From: Pseudomonadota bacterium
GTDB taxonomy: Bacteria; Pseudomonadota; Alphaproteobacteria; Rhodospirillales; Magnetospirillaceae
DNA: 64,000 nt
NCBI GenBank assembly: GCA_021793155.1
Contig: JAJYTF010000015.1
Location: forward strand, 55,674-119,673
Reading direction: 5' to 3'
The position numbers and the translations under genes are program-made. The notes under the pieces are model-generated. The model did no database searches, was not told the origin of the DNA, and saw nothing but the letters and a program-made list of their open reading frames with translations. Below, piece by piece: positions 46,103-58,677 of this stretch (positions are counted from its first letter, which is position 1; each line of letters begins with the position of its first letter).

Positions 46103-49096
46103 ATGAATATCATCACCGACACCCATATTGCGGCGGAAGCTTCTCCCCTTCTTCTTGCAGCCTTCGACTGCCTGTCGGAAGGCGTGCTGGTGTTCGATGG
46201 CCAGGATCGGCTCGCATTCTGGAACGCCCGGCTGCTCGAACTGGTGCCGGGCCTGGCGGCGGATCTGGCGGCCGGCCAGCATCTCGATGACGTGTGCGAG
46301 CAGCTCGACACCTTCGACGACGGGGAACTGGTCCGTCAATGGCGACGGGGGAGCGATGGTAATCAGGTCGTCATCGTGCGGCCCTTGGGGCTGTCGGGTC
46401 GGCGTGAGCGCGAGCTCCGTAACAACCAGCAACGCTGGCGCGACATCGCCGAATCCCTGGCGGATTGGATTTGGGAATGCGACGCGCGAGGCACTCTGAC
46501 CTATGTGTCGCAAGGGTTTTGCCGCATCGAGGGAGTTTGCTGCGCCGACGAGCCGCATGCCCAATGTGCCCAGCGGCTGGTGGGCGAACGTGCCGACTGG
46601 AGTGCCTATCTACCGGTCCAGCATGATCGCCAAGCCTTTCGCGGGCTGCGCATAAAGGCTTGCGTCGGCGGAAGGCTTCGCCATTTCAGCATATCCGGAA
46701 AGCCGGTGTACGATGCCGAGGGGACCTTCATCGGTTTCCGCGGCGCCGGCTGCGACGTGACTGCGCAAATCCAGGCCAAGGAGCAATCGGAGCGGGTCAA
46801 TGCCCGTCTTCTTGATGGCATCGAGCATTTGTCGCACGGCTTGGCGATCTTCGACGAAGACGACCGGTTGGTCATCTGCAACAGCCGCTTCCGCAAATCC
46901 ATCCCGCAGCTTGCCGAGCGGATCATGCCGGGCGTTACCTTCGCTGATCTCACTCGTGCGACGGCCGAAACCTGGCTGGCCGACGAGGCCGAGATCGAAC
47001 GATGGATCAGCGAGCAGATGGAATGCCACCGTCTCGGGTTGACCCACGAACGCCGCGCGCCCGATGGCCGCTGGTTCCTCATCAAGGACATGCGGGTGAA
47101 GGATGGGTCCACCATCGTTACCCGCACCGACATCACCGAATTGAAGCGGCGCGAGCAGGCGGTGCGCGCCAGTGAAGCCCGGTTTCGCGCGGTCTTCCAA
47201 CACGCCGCTATCGGGATCGCGGTGGTTCAACCCGGCGGCCGCATAACCCAGGCCAACCAGGCCCTGGCCAACATGCTTGGCTACCGGCCGCATGAGTTGG
47301 AGCGCCTGCGCTACTCCGACCTCGTCCACCCCGACTACCTGGAAAGCGAGGCCAAGTTGGCGCGCCGCCTGGTGGATGGTGAAATCGACCACTACCAGAA
47401 GGAAACGCGCTACCTGCGCCGCGACGGGCAGGTCATGTGGGGCCGCCTGACCGTTTCCATCGTGCGCGGCGAAGGCGCCGAGCGCTTCGGTATCGTAATG
47501 ATCGAGGATATCGACAAGCGCAAGCGGACCGAGGCCGATCTGTCCACCTTTCGCGCGGTGGTCGAAGCTTCCGCCGAAGCCATCGCCATCCTCTCCACCG
47601 ACGGCCAGCCGTCCTACATCAATTCCGCCCATGAGAAGCTGTTCGGCCGCAATCTGGCCGAAGCTTCTCAAGTGGGCTATCTCCGGCACTACGCCATGGA
47701 CTCGCGGGCGATGATCCAGCGCGAGGTTCTGCCCGCCCTGCAGCGCGGCGACAACTGGGAAGGTGTCCTGGATGCCGTCGACGCCGAGGGGAGGGTGTTC
47801 GCCCTGTGGCAGCGTGCCGGCGTGGTGCGCGACGAGCAAAATCGCCCGCGGCTGTATTTTGCCTTCATGCATGACCACACCAGCCAACAGCAGATCCAGA
47901 ACGAGCTGTTTAAGGCCAAGGAGGCGGCCGAGCAGGCGAATGTCGCCAAGACCCGCTTCCTTGCCGCGGCCAGCCACGATTTGCGCCAGCCTCTGCAGGC
48001 CCTGTCCATGTTCGTGGCGGTCCTGTCCAATCGCCGGCACTCCCCAGAGGATGCGGCACTTATCAAGCGTATCGAGGATTCGGTCACTGCGGTCGAGGTA
48101 TTGCTGAACGGCCTGCTCGACGTGTCGAAACTCGAAGCCGGCCTGGTGGTGCCCGAGCTTTCGGCCTTCAACGTCGCGCCGATGATTGACCGGCTGGCGG
48201 CGGAGTTCGAGCCGCAGGTGGCGGAACTGGGACTGGCGCTGCGTGCGGTTCGCTCCCATTCGGTAGTGAAGAGCGATCCGGCGCTGCTGGAACGGATTTT
48301 GCGCAATTTGTTGAGTAACGCGGTCCGCTATACGCCGAAAGGACGCATCCTGTTCGGGTGCCGGCGCCGCGGCGGGATTCTGCGGGTGGAAATTTGGGAT
48401 ACGGGGATCGGCATCCCGGAAAGCCAGATCAAGCTGATTTTCCGTGAATTCCATCAGTTGGGCAATCCCGGGCGCGACCGTCGGCAGGGATTGGGGCTGG
48501 GGCTTGCCATCGTCGAGCGCCTGGCGCGGCTGCTTGGCCATGCCATTTCGGTTAGTTCGGCGCCCGGCAAGGGGTCCGGCTTCGTCGTCGAAGTTCCGTT
48601 GGCCAAGCAGCCGGAAATCGTCGCTCAACCCAGGCAGCTCAGCCTGGGCATCAAGCGCGGCGACTTGACGGTGATCATCATTGAAGACGAACCGGACGTT
48701 CTCGAAAGCACACGTCTGCTGCTGGAAAGCTGGGGCCATCGGGTATACGGGGCCCTGGATTGCGCCGGCGCCTTGCGCCTGTTGCCGCAAATCGGCAAGC
48801 GTCCAGACCTGATTCTCGCCGATTATCGCTTGCAGAACGGCGCCACCGGCGGGCAGGCCATCCATCGCATCCGGACCCGTCTGAAATCGGTCGTACCGGC
48901 CATCATTCTGACTGGCGACACGGCGCCCGAGCGTTTGCGCCAAGCCCAGGCCAGCGGCCACGGCCTGCTGCACAAGCCGGTGCAACCTTTGGCCCTGCGG
49001 CAGATGATCGACGAAGTGCTGAGCAATACCTCGAAGGCGCCTAAGCCAGCGGCCAGTCATCAGAAGCTCGCGCCATCGCGGTTAGGGGCGCCTTAA
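46103..49096 (+). CDS. Multi-PAS hybrid histidine kinase
   Basis: A 997-residue cytosolic sensor kinase. About five PAS-like segments occupy 15-590, then HisKA with the phosphoacceptor His625 in A-S-H-D-L-R-Q-P-L, a HATPase domain (N-L-L-S-N-A-V-R-Y-T, D-T-G-I-G-I-P, G-L-G-L-G-L), and a C-terminal receiver with Asp907 (I-L-A-D-Y-R-L). S-H-D-L-R-Q-P marks the group of kinases often acting alone or with a distant regulator. No response regulator gene is beside it. ATG 46103 is used; the 200 bp upstream contain no other gene I can support. Confidence 0.92.
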   Translation: MNIITDTHIAAEASPLLLAAFDCLSEGVLVFDGQDRLAFWNARLLELVPGLAADLAAGQHLDDVCEQLDTFDDGELVRQWRRGSDGNQVVIVRPLGLSGRRERELRNNQQRWRDIAESLADWIWECDARGTLTYVSQGFCRIEGVCCADEPHAQCAQRLVGERADWSAYLPVQHDRQAFRGLRIKACVGGRLRHFSISGKPVYDAEGTFIGFRGAGCDVTAQIQAKEQSERVNARLLDGIEHLSHGLAIFDEDDRLVICNSRFRKSIPQLAERIMPGVTFADLTRATAETWLADEAEIERWISEQMECHRLGLTHERRAPDGRWFLIKDMRVKDGSTIVTRTDITELKRREQAVRASEARFRAVFQHAAIGIAVVQPGGRITQANQALANMLGYRPHELERLRYSDLVHPDYLESEAKLARRLVDGEIDHYQKETRYLRRDGQVMWGRLTVSIVRGEGAERFGIVMIEDIDKRKRTEADLSTFRAVVEASAEAIAILSTDGQPSYINSAHEKLFGRNLAEASQVGYLRHYAMDSRAMIQREVLPALQRGDNWEGVLDAVDAEGRVFALWQRAGVVRDEQNRPRLYFAFMHDHTSQQQIQNELFKAKEAAEQANVAKTRFLAAASHDLRQPLQALSMFVAVLSNRRHSPEDAALIKRIEDSVTAVEVLLNGLLDVSKLEAGLVVPELSAFNVAPMIDRLAAEFEPQVAELGLALRAVRSHSVVKSDPALLERILRNLLSNAVRYTPKGRILFGCRRRGGILRVEIWDTGIGIPESQIKLIFREFHQLGNPGRDRRQGLGLGLAIVERLARLLGHAISVSSAPGKGSGFVVEVPLAKQPEIVAQPRQLSLGIKRGDLTVIIIEDEPDVLESTRLLLESWGHRVYGALDCAGALRLLPQIGKRPDLILADYRLQNGATGGQAIHRIRTRLKSVVPAIILTGDTAPERLRQAQASGHGLLHKPVQPLALRQMIDEVLSNTSKAPKPAASHQKLAPSRLGAP

Positions 49097-49158
49097 GCCG
49101 CGCCGAGGATAATGGAGGCCGACGGGAAAATTGCGCAACCAGGCAGGTGAGACGGCCC

Positions 49159-49386
49159 ATGTTCAGACGGAAGAGTCCCAGCATCCAGATCGGTGATCAG
49201 TTCGTCAAAGCGGGCGATCCCCACGGGAAAGTGTGGGAGGTGGTGCGTTTGTGGACCCCGGGCGACGGAATACCCCATGCTCGCATGAAGAGCACGGGGC
49301 AACAAGGCGAGTCGCGGGTGATTTCGCTGTCGGCGCTTTGCGATCCCCACTTCTTCAAACCGGCGATGCCCGCCGCGGCCGAGTAG
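49159..49386 (+). CDS. Small hypothetical protein
   Basis: A 75-residue protein (M-F-R-R-K-S-P-S-I-Q-I-G-D) with several predicted beta strands (F-V-K-A-G, V-W-E-V-V-R-L-W) and no signal or membrane segment. It looks like a small SH3- or DUF-type barrel, but I cannot name the family. ATG 49159 follows AGGTGAG. It is 62 bp after the kinase on the same strand and convergent with the ABC exporter gene. Confidence 0.6.
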   Translation: MFRRKSPSIQIGDQFVKAGDPHGKVWEVVRLWTPGDGIPHARMKSTGQQGESRVISLSALCDPHFFKPAMPAAAE

Positions 49387-49422
49387 GCCGGTTCCCCGGG
49401 GAACCGCGGCGGGCCGGTCACG

Positions 49423-51471
49423 TTATCCGGCCGACCGGATCATGCCGCCGTCCATCCGGAAAACATGGTGCGCCAGCGCCAGCAGGGGGCGACGCTGCGT
49501 CAGCAGGATCAAGGTCCGGCCTTCAAGAATGGTGGCGAGACGGTTTGCCAGGCCTTCCAGGTCGTTGTCGCTCCAACTGGCGCAGGGATCGTCGAGCAAC
49601 AGTACGGAGGGGGCGTCGACCAGGATACGGGCAAGTGCGACGGCCTGGCGCTGGCCGGCCGACAGGCTAAGGCCGTATTCCTCGATCCGGCCGTTCGGGC
49701 CCTGCGCCGATAACAGATCCTCAACGCCGGCCAGAGTAGCGGCATCATGGATGGCCTGACCCTGTGCCTCGGGATGACGGAGGGCGAGGTTGTCGTGCAG
49801 CGTGCCGGAAAACAGGGTCGGATCCTGCGGCAGATAGCCAAACAGCGCAGCCGCATTGGCCGATGGGTGAGATGGCCGACGGCCGTCGACCCATATCTCG
49901 CCGCGATCGGGGGGCAGCAACCCCAGCATCAATTTGGCCGCCGTGGTTTTTCCGGTGCCGGCCGGGCCGGTCAGGGCAACCCGGTCGCCAGACCGAATCT
50001 GCAGGCAAGCTCCGTCGAGGACCGGCCGTTGGCCCTTGGGATAGCGGAATGCCACATCGGTCATGACGATGCCTTCGCGCAATTGCGGACGCACCAGCCG
50101 AGGTTCCGTGCGGCGTTGGTCCGGCGTTCGCGGCCGCAGGTCGCGCAGGCTGGCCAGGCACTCGCCGATGCCTGGCCAGCGTGCCAGAAGGCCAGCGGCT
50201 TCGCCCATTGCGGCCAGCAGCTGCGCCCCGATCAGCAGGCATACGGCCAGGCTGGCGGCTTGCATCTGGTGCTGGGCGACCAGGCGGCTTCCCCAGGCGG
50301 CCATGCCGACCAGCGCCACCAATTGCAGTGACTGGGGCAGCCTGCGGCCTCCCAGGTCCACGAATCCGGCAGCCAGAACCGATCTCGCGGTGGCCGCCAC
50401 CTGTTCGGCCCATTTGCGTTCCCACCGGGCAGCCGCGCCGGAGGCGCGGATCGTATCGACGGAGCCGAGGGTTTCCACCAGGAAGGCCTGCTGCCGGGCT
50501 TCATTGCCGACCAGCCGCTGGATGACCGGCCGGCCTACCGGCTGAAGGCCGAGACCGAGGACGAGGAATCCCGGCACCGCCATCAGCGGGACGGCGACCA
50601 GGGGGCCGCCCAGCCAAGCCAGGGCAAACCACAAGGCGGCGAGCAGCGGGGCCTCGGCCAGAAGGGCGACCATCGATCCGATCACGTCCGCTCGTTCCGT
50701 TTGAATCGCCTTGAGTGCCGTGGCGCAGGCGCCGGTCGGGCCCGGCTGAGCCTGGTTGAGTAGCCGGCGGAAGAAGCGCTGGCCCAATTCGGTTTCAATC
50801 TTGCCTACGACTCGGCGCAGCAGCAGATGGCGCGCGGCGCGGATCAGGCCGTCCAGCAGGATGGCCACGCCGGCGGCCGTTGCTACCATCCGCGGACTGC
50901 TGCCCCAATGATGGGCGAAATGGGGAAGCAGCACGGCAAGGAAGAGGGCGAGGGCGTCGCCCGGCAGGGCGGCGAAAGCGACCGGCAGGTGGCGATGCCA
51001 GTCGGCTTCGGAGCGGCCAGAACCCGCCACCGGCTGTTCTTCGTCGTCGGTCGGAATTTGGCAAGGCTTCAGGGTGATCATCAGGCCGGTATACCGCGCG
51101 GCCAACGTCGAGGCGGGAATCACGACCGGGCCAGCGGTATCGGGAAGCAACGCTTCCCCCGATCCATCCCGTTGCCAGGCGGTGAGCGCGCAGACGTCGC
51201 CTTCGGCAAGCATCAACAGGGCCGGTAGCTGATCCGGTGAAACGGCATCGAGCGGCAACGCCAGCGGCATGCCGATGAAGCCCGCACGGCCCGCGGCGCG
51301 GGGGATGTCGGACACGGAAATCCGCCCAGCCGCATCGACTGCCAGGTCAGCGGCCAGCACCTGTTCGTCAATGAGATGATGGTGTCGTCGGGCCAGTCCG
51401 ATCAGGCAGCCGAAAGCCGCGTCGGCAAAGCATCGATCGAATTCAGTGAAGCGCGCGGAGGTGTAGGTCAT
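49423..51471 (-). CDS. Type I secretion ABC exporter with inactive C39-like domain
   Basis: A 682-residue fused ABC transporter of the LapB/HlyB class. Residues 15-135 form a C39-peptidase-like domain without the catalytic Cys, the substrate-binding version used for RTX proteins. A membrane domain covers about 165-430 and an ATPase domain 455-682. Walker A G-P-A-G-T-G-K-T is at 502-509. Walker B reads L-L-L-D-D-P with Asp628 where Glu is usual, the signature is L-S-A-G-Q instead of L-S-G-G-Q, and the D-loop (A-S-W-S-D) is unusual. It lies downstream of an RTX-like gene, its probable cargo. No membrane-fusion or TolC gene is nearby. Confidence 0.85.
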   Translation of the reverse strand: MTYTSARFTEFDRCFADAAFGCLIGLARRHHHLIDEQVLAADLAVDAAGRISVSDIPRAAGRAGFIGMPLALPLDAVSPDQLPALLMLAEGDVCALTAWQRDGSGEALLPDTAGPVVIPASTLAARYTGLMITLKPCQIPTDDEEQPVAGSGRSEADWHRHLPVAFAALPGDALALFLAVLLPHFAHHWGSSPRMVATAAGVAILLDGLIRAARHLLLRRVVGKIETELGQRFFRRLLNQAQPGPTGACATALKAIQTERADVIGSMVALLAEAPLLAALWFALAWLGGPLVAVPLMAVPGFLVLGLGLQPVGRPVIQRLVGNEARQQAFLVETLGSVDTIRASGAAARWERKWAEQVAATARSVLAAGFVDLGGRRLPQSLQLVALVGMAAWGSRLVAQHQMQAASLAVCLLIGAQLLAAMGEAAGLLARWPGIGECLASLRDLRPRTPDQRRTEPRLVRPQLREGIVMTDVAFRYPKGQRPVLDGACLQIRSGDRVALTGPAGTGKTTAAKLMLGLLPPDRGEIWVDGRRPSHPSANAAALFGYLPQDPTLFSGTLHDNLALRHPEAQGQAIHDAATLAGVEDLLSAQGPNGRIEEYGLSLSAGQRQAVALARILVDAPSVLLLDDPCASWSDNDLEGLANRLATILEGRTLILLTQRRPLLALAHHVFRMDGGMIRSAG

Positions 51472-51616
51472 GGCCTCTAACCCGCAAGCAAGAGAGTTCC
51501 ACCGGGACCGGCGTGCGGAATGGCAAGCCGTTCTCGATACGATTTGGGGTTGGCCGTGGCCATCGAATGGCGGCTAACACCGAAGAGGGGGCCCCTACGA
51601 CGCAAGGAAGAAGGGC

Positions 51617-51646
51617 CCGCCGGATCGCGATACCGGAATCCGGCGG
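51617..51646 (-). other. Stem-loop between RTX-like and exporter genes
   Basis: CCGCCGGAT and ATCCGGCGG form a 9-bp stem with a 12-base loop, 27 bp after the RTX-like stop on the minus strand. No long T-run follows, so it may partly terminate or stabilise the upstream message. Such a loop would make cargo exceed exporter. The remaining 200-bp gap has no gene. Confidence 0.45.
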
Positions 51647-51672
51647 ACCGACGGAGGTCAGCTTAGGGAAGG

Positions 51673-52773
51673 TCAGCTCAGGAAGGTATCGGCATGTATG
51701 GCGCTCGGGTCGACACCCAGTAACACGACGGAATGGCCATCAGGCAAATTGAGCACCGTGCTGTGGGTTGCCGCCGCCGCCGACGTGGTCGAGCCGGAAG
51801 CGGAGCTTGGCGTCGAGGAGGTGCCGCTGCTGCTGGAACTGGGCGTGCCTGACGCAGCCGCCGTCGAGCCGGTCCCGCCGCTGCTGGTGGTTCCGCCGCT
51901 GGCGGCGGGAGTTCCGCTGCTGGCGCTCATGCCCCCGGTGCTGCTGCTTCCACTGGTGCCGGTCGCTCCGGTGGCACCGCTGGCTCCGGTTGCGGCCGAG
52001 GCGGCAGGGTTGCCCGCACTGATGTCGTGGGCGGTTGCCAGGACGCTGGCTGCACTCATGCCGTTGGTAAGGATGATGTGGTCGGACGCTGGGTTGAAGC
52101 CGACGATGACGTCATTGGCGCCGTGGCCCAGGACGAAGGTGTCGGTTCCCCCGTTGCTGACAAAGAGATCGTTTCCCGTGCCGTCGGTAAAGAGATTGGG
52201 TTCCGGGCCGCCGACCAGCACGTCGTTGCCTGCCCCCGCGGTCAGATGCGTCGTCGCTGCGGCTTCGGCCTGGGCGGCGGTCATGGTGGACGAGGATGAG
52301 GATGAGGGCGTGGAGGAAGATGTCGGCGTAGACGAGGAAGAGGGCGTCGTGCTGGACGTCCCGCCAGCGGCCCCGCCGGCCGCGGTCGTGCCGCTTGCCG
52401 GCGTCGTGCCGGTAGTGCCGCCGCTGCTTGGCGTCGAACTGCTCGTGGAGGTGCCGCCGGCTGCGGCGCCGCTCGAGGAGGAGGAGGAGGCCGACGATCC
52501 GCTGGGCGGAGTGAGATTGGTTATTACCAGAACGTCATTGCCCGGCCCGGCCTGTAATGTATTGCCCGGAAATCCGATGATGAGATCACCGGCGCCGCTT
52601 CCGGTGACGGTAGCGGTGGGAGACTGCGCCACGTCGATATTGGTGATGCCTTGGCCGGCCGTTGCGGCTGCGGGCGTCGAGGCGGCAGGCGTCGCCGCGG
52701 CCGACCCGGGCGTCGCCGTAGTGCCGGTCGAACTGGTCGAACCGGTCATCCCGTTCGTGGAGGTGGTAGCCAT
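51673..52773 (-). CDS. RTX-like low-complexity secreted protein
   Basis: A 366-residue protein with no N-terminal signal. Calcium-binding RTX-like units occur at 58-66, 75-83 (A-G-P-G-N-D-V-L-V), 179-188 (A-G-A-G-N-D-V-L-V-G) and 198-225 (G-T-G-N-D-L-F…G-A-N-D-V-I-V-G-F). Between and after them are long Ser/Thr/Gly/Ala tracts (90-165, 250-335), including G-x-T triplets near 265-275. The C-terminus V-L-N-L-P-D-G-H-S-V-V-L-L-G-V…D-T-F-L resembles type I secretion signals. I start at ATG 52773, with GGAG 8 bases upstream; in-frame ORF continues to 52896. Likely an exported surface or matrix protein using the exporter downstream. Confidence 0.75.
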   Translation of the reverse strand: MATTSTNGMTGSTSSTGTTATPGSAAATPAASTPAAATAGQGITNIDVAQSPTATVTGSGAGDLIIGFPGNTLQAGPGNDVLVITNLTPPSGSSASSSSSSGAAAGGTSTSSSTPSSGGTTGTTPASGTTAAGGAAGGTSSTTPSSSSTPTSSSTPSSSSSSTMTAAQAEAAATTHLTAGAGNDVLVGGPEPNLFTDGTGNDLFVSNGGTDTFVLGHGANDVIVGFNPASDHIILTNGMSAASVLATAHDISAGNPAASAATGASGATGATGTSGSSSTGGMSASSGTPAASGGTTSSGGTGSTAAASGTPSSSSSGTSSTPSSASGSTTSAAAATHSTVLNLPDGHSVVLLGVDPSAIHADTFLS

Positions 52774-53015
52774 CGCACTAACTCCAGCAAAGTTACCGAA
52801 ACTGCCAGTCAAAACGCGGGGAGCGCCAAAGAGGTTCGTGCCCATTAGCCCCGACATACAAAGGAATGCCGCAAATCCACCTTGGCGTGGGGTCACTTTT
52901 CCCAGCCGATGAGACGCCTAACCTGCTTTCGGGGAAAGCAAGGAAAGGCTAAGGCAAATTTGCATTATTTGGAGAAAGCTGATGGCAGTCTCTGACGCGA
53001 AGCGTTCTTGTTCCG

Positions 53016-53669
53016 TCAGGCGGGCGTGCGTTCTTCCAGCGGCGCATTCAACCCGAAATTCATTGCGCGGAACATCACGCTGTGAGTGCCGGTGCCTTGA
53101 TTGACCACGGGGCGGCCGACCATCACCGAGGGCGTCTGCCGGTAAAGGCGATAGACGATTTGCGGCAGCCAGCACCTGCTGCTGGGAGGGCTTTCCCCGG
53201 CCGTGCGGAAGTCCTCGACGGAATTGAAGAACAGAGCCTCGCCGCCATGAGCGTCGGCATCCACGACGACGGCCAGAGGATGGCCGGGATGGCGCATGAA
53301 CTCGATGCCGGGGCGCACGTTCAGGCGGCCGTCTTTTCGTTCCACGACCACAACGCGCGGCACCGGCCCTGAAAAGACGTCGCGCACGCAGGCCGCCGCC
53401 GCGCGCGATATGCCCTCGGCCCCGACTTCACCGGGAACGGCCTTGTCGAAAGCCTGGCCCAGGAAGGTTGCTATGGCGGTCTTCAGATGATCTGCCGGTT
53501 CAGGCTGGCCGGGCACCGGATCGCCGTCGAATGATCTCAGGATCGGGCGGGTGAAACTTTCCCCTGCGGCGCGAAAGTCCTCTTCACCATGGTAGAAGAA
53601 GCCATAGCCGGTATCGTCCGGCCGTCGAAGAAACACAGCCTCGGGAAATCGCGCGATCGCCCCGCTCAT
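53016..53669 (-). CDS. Unknown protein with internal repeat
   Basis: A 217-residue soluble-looking protein. ATG 53669 has AGGGG 6 bases upstream. A motif recurs: F-F-Y-H-G-E-E-D-F-R-A-A-G-E-S near residues 24-38 and L-F-F-N-S-V-E-D-F-R-T-A-G-E-S near 145-160, suggesting two related halves. There is no signal peptide or membrane helix. I do not recognise a family. It lies between nifJ and the RTX-like gene on the same strand, separated from nifJ by repeats. The 240 bp after it (52774-53015) hold a TGCTTTC/GAAAGCA hairpin near 52923 and no further gene. Confidence 0.6.
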   Translation of the reverse strand: MSGAIARFPEAVFLRRPDDTGYGFFYHGEEDFRAAGESFTRPILRSFDGDPVPGQPEPADHLKTAIATFLGQAFDKAVPGEVGAEGISRAAAACVRDVFSGPVPRVVVVERKDGRLNVRPGIEFMRHPGHPLAVVVDADAHGGEALFFNSVEDFRTAGESPPSSRCWLPQIVYRLYRQTPSVMVGRPVVNQGTGTHSVMFRAMNFGLNAPLEERTPA

Positions 53670-53703
53670 GAACAACCCCCTACGAAACCCGGCTGCTCAT
53701 TAA

Positions 53704-53733
53704 ACCACTAAGACACCAAGTCACCAAGGAAGA
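53704..53733. repeat. Short A-C-rich tandem-like tract
   Basis: ACCACTAAGACACCAAGTCACCAAGGA, built from roughly 8-base units AAGACACC/AAGTCACC. Similar tracts are scattered in many bacterial genomes, usually between genes. Here it sits directly before the family A repeat, in the gap after the nifJ gene. Confidence 0.45.
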
Positions 53734-53750
53734 AAGGGGGGCGTCTTTAC

Positions 53751-53824
53751 TGTCATCGTGAGGGCGAAAAGAAGGAAGGATCTCGTTGACTGGACGAGAT
53801 CCCTCACTCCGTTCGCGGATGACA
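53751..53824. repeat. 74-bp palindromic repeat (family A, copy 2)
   Basis: TGTCATC ... GATGACA ends, inner GGATCTCG (53778-53785) / CGAGATCC (53795-53802). Same length and layout as the copy at 27764-27837. It lies 31 bp after the nifJ stop on the minus strand and could end that transcript. Confidence 0.75.
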
Positions 53825-53855
53825 GGAGTCAGCCTCTTCCGATGCTTCTCCTCTC

Positions 53856-57416
<3,561 letters not shown>

Positions 57417-57579
57417 GGGACGGTCCCCAAAATGAGAATCGGGCCGATTTAAGCTCTTCCGGCACGATTTTTAAAGCAATTGATGTGGCGATTCGGCAGA
57501 AAGTCCTATGCCCGATTGCCAAACTCGGAAATATGGGCGGGGCGCTACATTGATAGAGTCCGCATTGCAGGATGATTAG

Positions 57580-58224
57580 ATGACTCGTTTTCTATTGCTT
57601 CTAATTTTTGGCTTGTCCCTTGCCGCGTGCGGCGGAGCGTTTCCAGACGCGGAAGTGATCCATCCGCGGACGCCGAAGGTCGACCTGCAGCGACCGTCGC
57701 CCGCCGAGCTGTTCACCCAACTTGACCGAGACGGCGACGGCGCGCTCGAGCGCGACGAGGTCGAGGGCCATTGGGCAGAGGTTTTCGCCATCATGGATCG
57801 AAACGCCGATGGTCGGCTGGTTCCGGCTGAGTTTTTGGCGTTGCCGAACCCTCGCATGACGATCCGCACCCAGGTCATGCTGATGGACGATCCGGCACGC
57901 TATGGCGCGTTCAGCCGCCTCGACCGAAGGGGCGACGGATTTGTCACGTTGGACGAATTCCTGACGGGGTCGTCCTGGCTGTTCGATGCGTTGGATCGTA
58001 ACCACGACGGCCGGCTGACCCCCGACGAACTTGGGGTGATCATCCGCGACGAGCCGCCCAACGAGGGGATTCTGCGGTTGCCGCCCGCGCCGCCGCCGCA
58101 GCTTCCGCGGACGGAGGTCAGTCCGGTGCCTGCGGCGCCGGCTGCGCCGACCGCCTCACCGCCGCCGGAGCCCTCGGTTCCGCCACCGCCCCCACCGCCA
58201 CCGCCCCCACCGCGGCTGCCATAG
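57580..58224 (+). CDS. EF-hand lipoprotein with polyproline tail
   Basis: A 214-residue lipoprotein: signal with lipobox L-A-A-C (Cys17), then four EF-hand loops (D-R-D-G-D-G-A-L-E-R-D-E, D-R-N-A-D-G-R-L-V-P-A-E, D-R-R-G-D-G-F-V-T-L-D-E, D-R-N-H-D-G-R-L-T-P-D-E) between about 49 and 155. A Pro/Ala C-terminus (about 165-214) ends in an unbroken polyproline run. It is probably a periplasmic or outer-membrane calcium-binding protein. All loops keep Asp at positions 1 and 5, so calcium binding is plausible. A GCCGCC/GGCGGC hairpin (58251-58265) lies just downstream; the rest of 58225-58447 shows no gene. Confidence 0.85.
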   Translation: MTRFLLLLIFGLSLAACGGAFPDAEVIHPRTPKVDLQRPSPAELFTQLDRDGDGALERDEVEGHWAEVFAIMDRNADGRLVPAEFLALPNPRMTIRTQVMLMDDPARYGAFSRLDRRGDGFVTLDEFLTGSSWLFDALDRNHDGRLTPDELGVIIRDEPPNEGILRLPPAPPPQLPRTEVSPVPAAPAAPTASPPPEPSVPPPPPPPPPPPRLP

Positions 58225-58447
58225 GCTACGCGGCCGGCATCCGTCGGGGCGCCGCCTCCGGCGGCTCCTCAGAATCCCTTATAGGAGTGGAGCCGGCGTC
58301 GCCGGCGGCGTCCGCCGCAAGGCAGCGCGAATGTTGAATTCCGGCAGAGCGGAATTGTCGGCACGCACCCTTTCTCAGCCTCTCTGCATGAGGAAGACCA
58401 GGAGCGCACCGAAATGTAGCTTGGAGCGTAAAAGGGATTTGGGAAAG

Positions 58448-58524
<77 letters not shown>

Positions 58525-58677
58525 CTCGCCAAGGGAGGCGGACGTATAGCAGAAGCAGTCGGCATGATGCAAGCGGACATTTTGGCGGGGTTCCACTTCA
58601 GGGCATCCCTCCGACGCACTGTCGGGGTCAGGCAATCTGACATGGTAACCCATTGGAGAGCCGTCGAGGAGAACAGC

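Noticed and set aside
45977..46105. Open frame after AGGAG ending in TGA overlapping the kinase start
   Set aside because: It has no ATG, GTG or TTG at the right distance and no recognisable content.
46610..49060. 816-codon open frame on the minus strand
   Set aside because: Antisense shadow of the hybrid histidine kinase, with no recognisable motifs.
51698..52912. 404-codon plus-strand frame rich in Val/Pro/Ala
   Set aside because: Mirror of the low-complexity RTX-like gene. The minus frame has ordered G-x-G-N-D turns and a ribosome-binding site.
57476..57495. FNR-like TTGAT-N4 half-site before nifJ
   Set aside because: The second half does not match ATCAA, so it is not a convincing FNR box.
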